From assembly GCA_023457255.1 (NCBI GenBank), contig JAEWMB010000020.1, positions 124,001 to 188,000 on the forward strand: DNA of 64,000 nt, in the 5' to 3' direction. The DNA is from Bacillota bacterium. Its GTDB lineage: Bacteria; Bacillota; Clostridia; Lachnospirales; Lachnospiraceae. This document shows positions 1 to 7,625 of this stretch, piece by piece; the first letter of the stretch is position 1, and each line of letters opens with the position of its first letter. Below the pieces are notes generated by a model. It saw nothing but the letters and a program-made list of their open reading frames with translations. It was not told the DNA's origin and made no database searches. The position numbers and the translations under genes were made by a program.

Positions 1-1
1 A

Positions 2-274
2 GGTGAGCTCTTAACCCATGAAATCCGAATCGTAAGTCCTGTATCTTTGGAAAAGCAAGTTAGTTTATGCGAAATAAACTTTGGAAGGGACCTGGCTTTA
101 ACAGAGGGGTTACTATTGTATCAATATATTATACCAGGTTATCAAACCGTCTATGAAGAATTAGGTAACCCCTTTGTATTAGCTCCCGGTACCGGATGGG
201 TATTTCAATTTCGAATACTGAACTTAGGAACAGATGCTTGCATTCGTATGGGATTTCGCTGGTGGGAGAGGTGA
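2..274 (+). CDS. C-terminal part of an unknown beta-rich protein, DUF6143-like (5' end outside window)
   Basis: The reading frame is open from base 2 with no stop upstream, so this is the last 90 residues of a gene that starts before the window. The tail is beta-strand-like and ends in an aromatic motif (APGTGWVFQF, then FRWWER). The same pattern, an IxPxYQxV segment, an LxPG turn and a final FxWxE, recurs at the end of the next gene, so the two are tandem paralogues. From memory the PPG/aromatic tail resembles DUF6143 proteins of Firmicutes, whose function is unknown. The gene ends 4 bases before the next start, so both are probably co-transcribed. Confidence 0.6.
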   Translation, partial: GELLTHEIRIVSPVSLEKQVSLCEINFGRDLALTEGLLLYQYIIPGYQTVYEELGNPFVLAPGTGWVFQFRILNLGTDACIRMGFRWWER

Positions 275-278
275 GGAT

Positions 279-860
279 ATGGAAAATAACATAAATAATA
301 GAAATACAATATATGGGGAAAATCAAGAGGATTTAAAGATACATTGGCTGGAAGAATTTGATTCAAAAGGTATGGAAGCAAAGAGCACATGGAATCAGAC
401 GGCATACCAATACGATTACATAGGCACTTCAAATGTGATTACCTTTAACCGTGAAGGAGCAGGAGCCGTTATATTAACTAACCCGGGAGATTCGAATACA
501 AGGTTTTGTATTGATAAAACAATCTATCATAATTATTCTGATGCAATTCTTAGTGTTGAAATTTTCCATAATGTTGAGGTACCGGAGGATGCATCACCAA
601 GCGAACATTATGCACCAAAGGATTTAAATAATTACCCGCAAGAGCCATTTTGTAAGATATTTTCCCATGACAATTTAGCCTATCATAAAGATTATTGTTT
701 TTTGTCTTCTACAATAAATCCATATCAGTCAGTCGATGATTCTATGATAAAGGATATCGTTTTGCTGCCCGGGGCAAGTCTTGCCTATATTTTTCATATA
801 GTAAATCAACGGCCGCAAACCGTAATTTCTGTTACTTTTCATTGGACAGAGATTACATAG
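279..860 (+). CDS. Hypothetical protein, tandem paralogue of the preceding gene (DUF6143-like)
   Basis: This is a 193-residue soluble protein without signal peptide or membrane segment. I chose the ATG at 279 because GAGGTGAGGAT lies directly before it; an in-frame TTG at 234 would overlap the previous gene and has no such site. The middle (AVILTNPGDSNTRFCIDK) and the tail (LLPGASLAYIFHIVN, FHWTEIT) look like two halves of a beta sandwich and match the pattern of the upstream gene. No catalytic motif is visible. Family assignment to DUF6143 is from memory and tentative; a spore-surface or structural role would be guesswork. Confidence 0.65.
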   Translation: MENNINNRNTIYGENQEDLKIHWLEEFDSKGMEAKSTWNQTAYQYDYIGTSNVITFNREGAGAVILTNPGDSNTRFCIDKTIYHNYSDAILSVEIFHNVEVPEDASPSEHYAPKDLNNYPQEPFCKIFSHDNLAYHKDYCFLSSTINPYQSVDDSMIKDIVLLPGASLAYIFHIVNQRPQTVISVTFHWTEIT

Positions 861-1016
861 TATATGGAAAGGAAAGTCAGATAGTAACTAAATATTTGAC
901 TGAAGCAGGCGTTTCCTTTTGAGGTGCCGAATCCTCTATCGTATTAAAGTTGTAAAATTTAAATGTAATATGGAAAATAAAACAATTTATGATATAATGA
1001 GGAGGAACAGGAAAGA

Positions 1017-1070
1017 ATGAGAGTCCCTAAGAGTAATTCTTTATTTGTTCCTTTTACTAATACAACTTAA
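1017..1070 (+). other. Possible 17-residue upstream ORF in the leader of the cyclase operon
   Basis: A TATAAT at 993-998 is followed by GAGGAGG and then ATG at 1017, opening a 17-codon frame that ends at a TAA at 1068-1070. No good -35 box is seen. The short peptide has no regulatory codon run that I can recognise. It may be a leader peptide or chance. Confidence 0.2.
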
Positions 1071-1131
1071 ACGTTGATTTATTTAACATCGAAACAGCAT
1101 AGTCGAATTGGTTAAAAGGGAGGAAGAATCT

Positions 1132-1704
1132 ATGGAAATCTATGATATCACACAGGAATTGTTTTCTTGCCGAGTATTTCCCGGAGATGAGACTCCTGGA
1201 TATAAAAGGGTTATGGAGACGAAACGAGGAGATGTCTGTAATTTAACCGTTTTACATATGTGTGCTCATAATGGAACACATATAGATGCTCCTTATCATT
1301 TTATCGATGGAGGAAAAACTGTTGATCAAATTGACTTATCGCAAGTGATTGGGGAATGCACCGTTGTGGAACATGAGGGTGTTCTTACCAGTGAAGACGT
1401 TCGACAAATCATGTTAAAAGGGAAAGAAAGAATACTATTAAAAGGAAACGCGATAGTATCTTTTGAAGCAGCTCAGGAGTTCAATCATTTTGGGGTACTG
1501 CTGGTTGGGAATGAATCACAGACAGTAGGGCCGGAAAATGCCCCAATGCAGGTTCATCTTGAACTTTTATCAAATGAGGTAGTATTGCTGGAAGGAATAA
1601 ATTTAGAGAATGTACCGGAGGGAGATTATTTTCTTTTTGCCGCTCCATTAAATCTTGCCGGAGCAGATGGTGCACCATGCCGTGCAGTTTTAATACGTTC
1701 GTAG
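1132..1704 (+). CDS. Cyclase-family / kynurenine formamidase-like metal-dependent hydrolase
   Basis: The 190-residue protein carries the cyclase-family metal-binding signature NGTHIDAPYHF (about residues 45-55), the HxGTHxDxPxH pattern of kynurenine formamidase-like hydrolases. These enzymes hydrolyse amide or lactone-type bonds with a divalent metal in the cytoplasm; the substrate cannot be told here. The start at 1132 follows GGGAGGAAGAATCT; an in-frame TTG at 1108 has no better site. It is 15 bases upstream of a hemerythrin gene and probably heads a three-gene operon that ends with a carbohydrate esterase. Kynurenine breakdown is unlikely given the context. Confidence 0.8.
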   Translation: MEIYDITQELFSCRVFPGDETPGYKRVMETKRGDVCNLTVLHMCAHNGTHIDAPYHFIDGGKTVDQIDLSQVIGECTVVEHEGVLTSEDVRQIMLKGKERILLKGNAIVSFEAAQEFNHFGVLLVGNESQTVGPENAPMQVHLELLSNEVVLLEGINLENVPEGDYFLFAAPLNLAGADGAPCRAVLIRS

Positions 1705-1719
1705 AAAGGATATGAGAAT

Positions 1720-2109
1720 ATGTTTGAGATGAAAGCAGAGTATATGACAGGTATTGCAATGATTGATGAAGAACATCAAAAACTTTTTGAATTGGCGGAT
1801 CAACTATATGATTTATTAAACAACGATTTTATTCCTGATAAGTACGATTACATAGTAGAGGTAATTGATGGCTTAAAAGAATATGCAAAGAAACACTTTA
1901 AGGATGAGGAAGATTATATGAGGAGCATTAGCTACAAGCGTTTGTTTTCTCATAAAATTGAGCATCAGGCATTTCTGGAGAAGATAGGAACCTTTGATTT
2001 GGAAATTATTGATGAAGATCAAAAGCAAACATGCTTAGAATTACTTAGTTTTATAAGTGATTGGCTGGTAAACCATATCCTTGGTAATGATATCTTAATT
2101 GGAAAGTAG
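1720..2109 (+). CDS. Bacteriohemerythrin (oxygen-binding diiron protein)
   Basis: The 129-residue protein has the full set of hemerythrin iron ligands: IDEEHQKLFE near residue 17, HFKDEEDYM in the third helix, HKIEHQAFL and finally WLVNHILGND. It would bind O2 at a diiron site in the cytoplasm, a role that in anaerobes is usually oxygen sensing or scavenging. It is a stand-alone single domain. The gene lies between a cyclase-family hydrolase and an SGNH esterase with gaps of 15 and 10 bases, so it is co-transcribed with them. An alternative start is the ATG three codons later. Confidence 0.9.
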   Translation: MFEMKAEYMTGIAMIDEEHQKLFELADQLYDLLNNDFIPDKYDYIVEVIDGLKEYAKKHFKDEEDYMRSISYKRLFSHKIEHQAFLEKIGTFDLEIIDEDQKQTCLELLSFISDWLVNHILGNDILIGK

Positions 2110-2119
2110 GAATTTGCGT

Positions 2120-3472
2120 ATGGACAAGCAGATAAAACTTGATAAAGATATGCTGTATTCAAGAAAAAGAGGCTATGGATTTATTACAGAACCTGTCCGT
2201 GATCTGGAAAAAACACTTAAAATACCGGAATTAAATAGTGGATTTGATATCTTATACTGGTATATGGATAGTGAAGTTACGAGGATTTTAGAAGACGAAG
2301 ATGGTTGTTATGCAGTTGGAGTTTTGGACAATGGTTCTGTAACTTCGGTAAATGTTCCGCTGTTTTTTAAGGTGGATGTTGAGTGTGAAGGCAATTATCT
2401 GATTACGCTTAAAATAAAAGCGGGATATCAAGGAGTAAATTCGCTTACCCTATTTGGCGGCAGGCGTCATCTGCATCTTCATAGCCGGAAATTAGAAAGT
2501 AAAGAAGAGCTTACCTATTCCTTTCTTGTAAACGTAAGTGATATAATCCCAAGAGACGATACAGAACCTCATACTGATCGAAGTGTAGATTTTGCTGTAC
2601 TTGGAGAGGGGGTACGGATTTCTCAGGTGCAGATACAAAGTGCTGAAACAAAAACAATTTTTCTTGCAGGTGATTCTACGGTAACCGACCAGCCAAGTGG
2701 TTATCCTTATGAACCAGGTGCCTGCTATTGTGGATGGGGACAAGCTCTGCCGGCTTACTTATCTACCGGGGCAGCAGTATCTAATCATGCACATTCCGGG
2801 TTAACGACAGAGAGTTTTCGTAAGGAAGGGCATTATGAGATATTAACTCGTTTAGCAAAATCCGGAGATATCGTACTATTTCAATTTGGGCATAACGATC
2901 AAAAACTCTCACATCTAAAAGCAGAAGAGGGTTATCGGGATAATCTGATTCGCTATATTACAGAGTGCAGAGAGAAGGAAATTCTCCCGGTTATTGTAAC
3001 ACCATTATCGAGGAATACTTGGAGTGAAGAAGGAACAAAATATGTTGATTTGCTTAAAGAATACGATAAGGTATGTAAGCAAATAGGGGAAACCTACCAT
3101 GTTGCTGTTATTGATTTACATAAAAGAAGCAAAAGTTTCCTTTTAGAGAATGGTCTTGAAGCTTCCAAACGATATTTTTACCCGGGAGACTATACTCATA
3201 GCAATGACTTTGGGGGTTATTTGTTTGCCGGTTTTGTTGCAGAAGAGATGAAAAGGATTCCTAAGCTGGCTAAATATCTTGTAAGCAAGCCTACAGCTTT
3301 AGTACCGGAGGACTCTCTGGTATTACCGCAAAAACCTGAAAATCCGGTATATGAAACGCCACCGGAACATGCGGCAGGATATCAGATTCCCTTTTCAGGT
3401 GTTTATGCAAAATCTCCTTCTGATGTTACGAAAGAATTGGAGTTTTTATGTGGATTTTCAAAAGCTGATTAA
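2120..3472 (+). CDS. SGNH/GDSL esterase, rhamnogalacturonan acetylesterase-like (CE12 type)
   Basis: A 450-residue protein with two parts. About residues 1-175 form a beta-rich N-terminal domain without recognised motifs. From about 180 the SGNH hydrolase fold begins: FLAGDSTVTD (block I, nucleophile Ser), the block III-like FGHND, and DYTHSNDFGG near the end (Asp/His of the triad). This order matches rhamnogalacturonan acetylesterases of family CE12, which remove acetyl groups from pectin rhamnogalacturonan. There is no signal peptide, so it would act on imported oligosaccharides. The start at 2120 is preceded by GGAAAGTAGGA. Its link to the GH105/GH112 locus 4 kb downstream is inferred from shared substrate. 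Confidence 0.82.
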   Translation: MDKQIKLDKDMLYSRKRGYGFITEPVRDLEKTLKIPELNSGFDILYWYMDSEVTRILEDEDGCYAVGVLDNGSVTSVNVPLFFKVDVECEGNYLITLKIKAGYQGVNSLTLFGGRRHLHLHSRKLESKEELTYSFLVNVSDIIPRDDTEPHTDRSVDFAVLGEGVRISQVQIQSAETKTIFLAGDSTVTDQPSGYPYEPGACYCGWGQALPAYLSTGAAVSNHAHSGLTTESFRKEGHYEILTRLAKSGDIVLFQFGHNDQKLSHLKAEEGYRDNLIRYITECREKEILPVIVTPLSRNTWSEEGTKYVDLLKEYDKVCKQIGETYHVAVIDLHKRSKSFLLENGLEASKRYFYPGDYTHSNDFGGYLFAGFVAEEMKRIPKLAKYLVSKPTALVPEDSLVLPQKPENPVYETPPEHAAGYQIPFSGVYAKSPSDVTKELEFLCGFSKAD

Positions 3473-3511
3473 GGCTAGAAGGTCACTTTAAGTCAGGGGA
3501 ATCAACATTAT

Positions 3512-3617
3512 AAAAAGAGCTGTCGTAAAAAAGAAAATTTATCCTGGATATTGTATATGGCACATTCGTTCCATACAATCTCCGGTACTTGTTTCTTTTG
3601 GCGACAGTTCTTTTTTA
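3512..3617 (+). terminator. Long stem-loop terminator with a nested hairpin
   Basis: Bases 3512-3525 (AAAAAGAGCTGTCG) pair with 3602-3615 over 14 positions with one G.U pair. The T-run of the 3' arm follows the GC part of the stem. A second hairpin, 3551-3560 with 3571-3578, sits in the loop. It lies 40 bases after the esterase stop and would end that operon; the A-run on the 5' side makes it usable on the minus strand as well. Confidence 0.65.
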
Positions 3618-3665
3618 TGGCTGGCATATCATATAGTACCTTAGTACTTTTATTCCTAGGGAATA

Positions 3666-3827
3666 TTAGGATTCGTATTCTTTATTCTGAGTCATCTCGG
3701 ATTTATTTTTGGTAGTATTCGCAGTAGCTTCTGACTGTGCATCTTTCTCGGTTTTCTCTGTCACCACGCCTTTACTGGGGCTAGGTAATTTATCTTTTTG
3801 AAAATTATGATTTGGATTTTTCGACAT
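3666..3827 (-). CDS. Small hydrophilic protein, 53 residues
   Basis: A minus-strand frame begins at ATG 3827 with a clear ribosome site (AAAGGAGCTATT) and ends with TAA at 3666. The product starts MSKNPNHNFQ, is rich in Asn, Lys, Glu, Ser and Thr, and has no hydrophobic stretch, so it is probably disordered. It was not matched to a known family. Its size and composition recall small spore proteins of clostridia, and a second such gene lies at 24904-25086, but neither shows a recognisable SASP motif. The ribosome site and the lack of any overlapping gene are the main support. Confidence 0.6.
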   Translation of the reverse strand: MSKNPNHNFQKDKLPSPSKGVVTEKTEKDAQSEATANTTKNKSEMTQNKEYES

Positions 3828-4088
3828 AATAGCTCCTTTCTTTGTTATAGAGGAATAACAGTTAGGTTCTTAATAAGTATTTTTCAAAATCTGCTTTCCT
3901 ATACCTGGATATTTTGAAATTTTGAATCTAAAAAATATATTGACAAAAATAAATCTGGTGTAATATCTTATCTTTATCAAAAAAGAGGAGAAAGACGTTC
4001 TTAAAAAAGAAAGCTTTGTCCTCTTTTTATTTTATTTGGGGTTGTATATGGATTCTAAGATGATTATGATGCAAAGGCGGTCCGGTAA

Positions 4089-4670
4089 TCAGCTATCTAA
4101 TTTTGATAGAAAGTGATCTGCATCTACTTCGATAATAGAAGTATTCGCTGTTTGGAACTGGTTCATATGGTCAAATGGAACCTTGTTTATATGACATAGC
4201 AAACATTTTATTACGGCGCCATGGCTGACAATAGCAATATCCTTAGATTCTTTTTTCAGGATAGATTGTACGGCAGCAAGCGAGCGGGAGAGAACTTCTC
4301 TATAGGATTCTCCGTCTGGAGTTTTTTGCATGCTTCGGTTTGGATACCATTGATGAAAGGCTTCACTGTCTTCTTCTTTTACTTGTTTCCAAGTCAGGCC
4401 TTCCCAACGGCCCAGATTCATTTCTTCTAATCCTTCCGCTATTTTATATTCTATTTCTAATGCTTCACTTAATAATTCTGCAGTTTTTCTTGCTCTTATT
4501 TGCGGACTTGTATAGAGCTTATGAATCGGTAATCCTAGCTTTTTAACCTTCTCTCCAAGGGCTAAGGCTTGAGATATTCCATTTTCATTTAAATCTATAT
4601 CATTGCTGCCCTGGATTTTGTTTTCCACATTCCAATCGGTTTCCCCATGTCGTATGAAATAAATTTTCAT
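4089..4670 (-). CDS. Histidine phosphatase (phosphoglycerate mutase-like family)
   Basis: The 193-residue protein opens with the catalytic motif FIRHGETDWN (His9 region) and has the second-half motif IVSHGAVIKCL, both typical of the histidine phosphatase superfamily. Length suits single-domain cofactor-dependent mutase-like or broad-specificity phosphatases (GpmB/CobC/PhoE type); the substrate is not decidable. I chose the ATG at 4670 because AAAAAGGAG lies 6 bases before it, whereas the ATG at 4676 directly abuts that site. The gene is single and faces away from the acetyltransferase gene downstream. Confidence 0.88.
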   Translation of the reverse strand: MKIYFIRHGETDWNVENKIQGSNDIDLNENGISQALALGEKVKKLGLPIHKLYTSPQIRARKTAELLSEALEIEYKIAEGLEEMNLGRWEGLTWKQVKEEDSEAFHQWYPNRSMQKTPDGESYREVLSRSLAAVQSILKKESKDIAIVSHGAVIKCLLCHINKVPFDHMNQFQTANTSIIEVDADHFLSKLDS

Positions 4671-4803
4671 AGGCATCTCCTTTTTCTATATTATTTTGCT
4701 TGCTTATAAGTGTATCATAATAAAATGGTGTTTTCATTAGTATTTCTTACGAAAATAATGTAATTTCCTGCGGTGTTTTTTGTCGCAATCGGATAAAATA
4801 TGT

Positions 4804-4895
4804 GATACAATGTATCAAATCTTACCATTCGTATTTTCGTATAATTCTTTTGATGGATGGATTGCTTCATATTTCTTCAAAAATGAATGGTAAGA
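4804..4895. repeat. Inverted repeats in the promoter region of the GNAT gene
   Basis: Two palindromic signals lie between the divergent genes. GATAC-AAT-GTATC is at 4804-4816, and TCTTACCATTC at 4820-4830 is repeated inverted as GAATGGTAAGA at 4885-4895. The first has the same GATAC-N3-GTATC form as a site at 10166-10178 upstream of the sugar ABC operon. They may be regulator sites. Confidence 0.4.
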
Positions 4896-4933
4896 AGGTA
4901 TATGTTTAATATCATATAATAGAAAGGATTTCT

Positions 4934-5452
4934 ATGGGAATCAGAAAAGCGAATACAAAAGATTTAGCTGTAATTATGAATATTATTGAAGAAGCGAGAG
5001 CCTTTTTAAAAGAGCAGGGGATTGACCAGTGGCAGAACGGTTCTCCTAATAAAGAGGTTCTTTTAAGTGATATAAGGAAAGAGCATGGTTATGTGCTGGA
5101 AGAAAATCAGGAAATAATTGCTTATATGGCACTTTGTTTTGGAGAAGATGCCAATTATCATACCGTTTATGATGGTCAATGGCTATGTCCCAATGCAGTC
5201 TATGGAACGATTCATCGTACTGCAATATCCTCTGCTTATCGTGGGAAAGGAATTGCGAAGAAATTATTTCAGGCTGCGGAAGATTTGTGTGTGAATAAAG
5301 TGGTGGAGAGTATAAGGATTGACACACATCCCAATAATGAATTGATGAAACATTTAATTATAAGAGAAAGGTATCATCCTTGCGGATATATTTTGCTGCA
5401 GCAGGATAGTACAAAACGGTTGGCTTATGAAAAAGTTTTAAAAGAAATGTAG
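4934..5452 (+). CDS. GNAT-family N-acetyltransferase
   Basis: A 172-residue protein with GNAT organisation: an N-terminal MGIRKANTKDLAVIMNII segment, a central strand ending in the tyrosine/Met core, and the acetyl-CoA loop SSAYRGKGIAKKLFQAAE (the R/Q-x-x-G-x-G/A motif, about residues 97-112). It would transfer an acetyl group from acetyl-CoA to an amine acceptor in the cytoplasm; the acceptor is unknown. The ribosome site AGAAAGGATTTCT supports the start. It is a single gene flanked by an inverted-repeat-rich promoter region and a decayed transporter. Confidence 0.87.
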   Translation: MGIRKANTKDLAVIMNIIEEARAFLKEQGIDQWQNGSPNKEVLLSDIRKEHGYVLEENQEIIAYMALCFGEDANYHTVYDGQWLCPNAVYGTIHRTAISSAYRGKGIAKKLFQAAEDLCVNKVVESIRIDTHPNNELMKHLIIRERYHPCGYILLQQDSTKRLAYEKVLKEM

Positions 5453-5674
5453 GCTTCTAAGTTGCTTTTAGAAAATAATACAGTGTTGGTTTGGGTAATA
5501 TATGCGTGCTAAAGTATACGGATGGGGCCTTATCTACCGGATAAACACAAGGCAAACATTTGGAACTATTATTATTCTATTTCCAATTGCTGATAAAGTC
5601 ACATGACGCAGGGTTGCTCCCCTTAAGTAATCTTAAGAAATTTTAAGAAGCTTATACTTTTATAATGATCATAG

Positions 5675-6154
5675 GGTTTTGTTCGAATCTATATATCTCC
5701 CAAAGCAGGCCGCCTTGCGGATCGCTTCGGCATGGCAAAAGTATTCAAATATTCTTTGCTTGGATTGTTGCTGAACTACTTGTTAACCGCATGCTCCCTT
5801 CCAAGCAATGCCTATATTATGATACCTGCAGCAGCATTTTTCTCTGCTTGCGGCTGGTCTTTTATTGGGATTGGTTTATTTGGTATTCAATTGGAATTTT
5901 TAGAGGAAAAGAAACGAATGATTCAACTTAGCTTATTGTCTTCCATCTCCGGTGTATATGGCTTTTTTGTATCTTATATTGGTGGAAGACTTTTGGACTA
6001 TTTTCAAAAAAAACCACTGATACTTTTTCAAAAAGAGCTATATGCACAACAAATTTTAAATACCTTAGATGTTGCTTTTTTACTTGTTACCTTTACTTAT
6101 ACAAAGCTTGAGATACAAGGAAAGTCGCCCCGAAAGCAGGGAAGTAGAAAATAG
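5675..6154 (+). pseudogene. C-terminal remnant of an MFS transporter
   Basis: The open frame from 5675 reads SPKAGRLADRFG, the conserved loop motif of major facilitator transporters (the half-repeat GxLaDRfG), then four hydrophobic segments ending near residue 140 of the frame. A whole MFS protein has about 400 residues and 12 segments; here only the last third is left. The only ATG in frame, at 5732, sits inside the motif and has no ribosome site, and the 220 bases upstream hold no transporter sequence. The gene has therefore lost its 5' two thirds. Substrate cannot be told. Confidence 0.72.
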
Positions 6155-6310
6155 AATAGACACAAGCAAAGAAGATTTGGTATATACTGAACAAAGATTG
6201 TATTCAGAATCCACCTGTACGAACTAACGAAGTAATCTATGCTAATTGACATAAAATCCTAAATTTCATATAATGGAGCTATGTAAGATTAGTTTGGAGG
6301 AGGGCGTACT

Positions 6311-6595
6311 ATGTGGATGTATTACGCTTGTGCAGGTATTGCGGCAAGTTTAATCCTATTGTTTATAATTTTATTTTTTGTGAACAAATCAAAGAAAAAG
6401 GTATTAAACAAGGTAAATTTAAAGCTTCCAATGAGGCAAGGAGAAGTAAGGGCCTTTGGGGTGCGTGAAGAGTACCTGATTACGGTCTTGGAGCGCTATC
6501 AGTATCTCGTTCGTCATGGTGAAATTATAGCAGTAAAGGATTTGAACAAACCGGATTCTTTCAAAGAATATGTGGGAGGACAAAATCATGCTTAA
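6311..6595 (+). CDS. Small single-pass membrane protein of unknown function
   Basis: The 94-residue product has one strong membrane segment at about residues 4-25 followed by a lysine-rich stop-transfer (NKSKKK), so the remaining 65 residues should face the cytoplasm. The start follows GGAGGAGGGCGTACT. Its stop overlaps the next start (ATGCTTAA at 6588-6595), which implies translational coupling with the coiled-coil protein downstream. I do not recognise the family. The pair may form a membrane-tethered cytoplasmic complex, which is inference from coupling only. Confidence 0.75.
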   Translation: MWMYYACAGIAASLILLFIILFFVNKSKKKVLNKVNLKLPMRQGEVRAFGVREEYLITVLERYQYLVRHGEIIAVKDLNKPDSFKEYVGGQNHA

Positions 6596-7478
6596 TGTTG
6601 CAAGTATTACCAAAAATGATTCTGTCTTGGAACTATCGAGTACAATAGATTCGATTTATCATACTTACCAAAAGGAAAAAGAGCAGTTATCAGAGGATTA
6701 TGAAGCAAAAAAGAAAGAATACCAACAGTTGTTATTAGCGGTTGATAATATTAGAACAGCTTATTTAATTCCTTATGTTAATCAGCTATACCAAGAGTTG
6801 GAGGAGTTTGGAAGTCCGAGTAAAAAAATAAATTATACTGCATTTTTAACAGATCAGTCTCTAAGAAGGGACTGGAATGATAGTGAAATTAAGCGTAGTT
6901 ATCTGAAAGCCAAAAAGCATTTATTAAAGGCTAAGGCAGAGACGAAAGATATTGTAGCAAAATTTTTATATGAATGGACAAGCAATAAGAAAAAACTAGA
7001 AGTAGGAAATCAGGATTTAAAGAAGTTACGGGAAATGATAGCATTACAAAAACAGGGATATTTAGGGGAAATAAAAAAAGTATCCGGGATGATTCCAAAG
7101 CTAAAACGTTATCTGGATATATTAATTGATCTTAAAAGTGTTATAAAAGAAATTATTTTACCGGAGACGGAAGGGATTCGTGCTTTTTTGGCAGCAAAAC
7201 ATATGGCAGCGCAGATTTCGATTCGGCAATATCCGGAAGCTGTTACTTTAGAATCCGTTTTAAAGCTGATTAATACACCATATGAAACACATTATTTGTT
7301 TATAAAACAGGTGTTTCTTTTTTATTCAAATGTAATTGAACTGCTGGAGCATTCGATCAATATTGATTTTTCTACTAAAAACAGTATTACGCCGAAGGAA
7401 TTTGCCTGGCTGCTGGAGAAGCGAGAGAGTATTGAAGAGTCTGTCAATGAAATGAAAAGCAATTTATTTTATACATGA
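6588..7478 (+). CDS. Cytoplasmic coiled-coil protein of unknown function
   Basis: A 296-residue, mostly helical, lysine/glutamate-rich protein without membrane segments or signal peptide. Heptad-like stretches are seen near residues 20-60 (QKEKEQLSEDYEAKKKEYQQ) and 110-185. I chose ATG 6588 because GGGAGGACAAAATC precedes it; an in-frame ATG at 6570 lacks a site. It overlaps the small membrane protein gene by 8 bases. No catalytic motif or known domain is recognised. Its partner likely anchors it to the membrane. Confidence 0.72.
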   Translation: MLNVASITKNDSVLELSSTIDSIYHTYQKEKEQLSEDYEAKKKEYQQLLLAVDNIRTAYLIPYVNQLYQELEEFGSPSKKINYTAFLTDQSLRRDWNDSEIKRSYLKAKKHLLKAKAETKDIVAKFLYEWTSNKKKLEVGNQDLKKLREMIALQKQGYLGEIKKVSGMIPKLKRYLDILIDLKSVIKEIILPETEGIRAFLAAKHMAAQISIRQYPEAVTLESVLKLINTPYETHYLFIKQVFLFYSNVIELLEHSINIDFSTKNSITPKEFAWLLEKRESIEESVNEMKSNLFYT

Positions 7479-7514
7479 AAATAGGTGTCAGGATAGATAG
7501 CCAATTATTTTTAC

Positions 7515-7576
7515 TTGCAATATGGATAGAAATCAGATACACTATACATAATCACCAAATATAAACGTGATTATGT
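7515..7576 (+). promoter_or_regulatory. Promoter and inverted repeat upstream of the AraC-type regulator
   Basis: TTGCAA at 7515-7520 and TACACT at 7538-7543 are separated by 17 bases. Just downstream, ACATAATCAC (7546-7555) is repeated inverted as GTGATTATGT (7567-7576) with an 11-base spacer. The repeat covers the likely start of transcription and could be an operator or a hairpin in the leader. Confidence 0.45.
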
Positions 7577-7625
7577 TTCTATATTGGTAAATTTACATAG
7601 GAAAAGTAACATTTCGGAGGATGCG

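Noticed and set aside
5665..5931. Plus-strand frame of 88 codons overlapping the MFS remnant
   Set aside because: Out of frame with the recognisable transporter sequence; an accidental frame.
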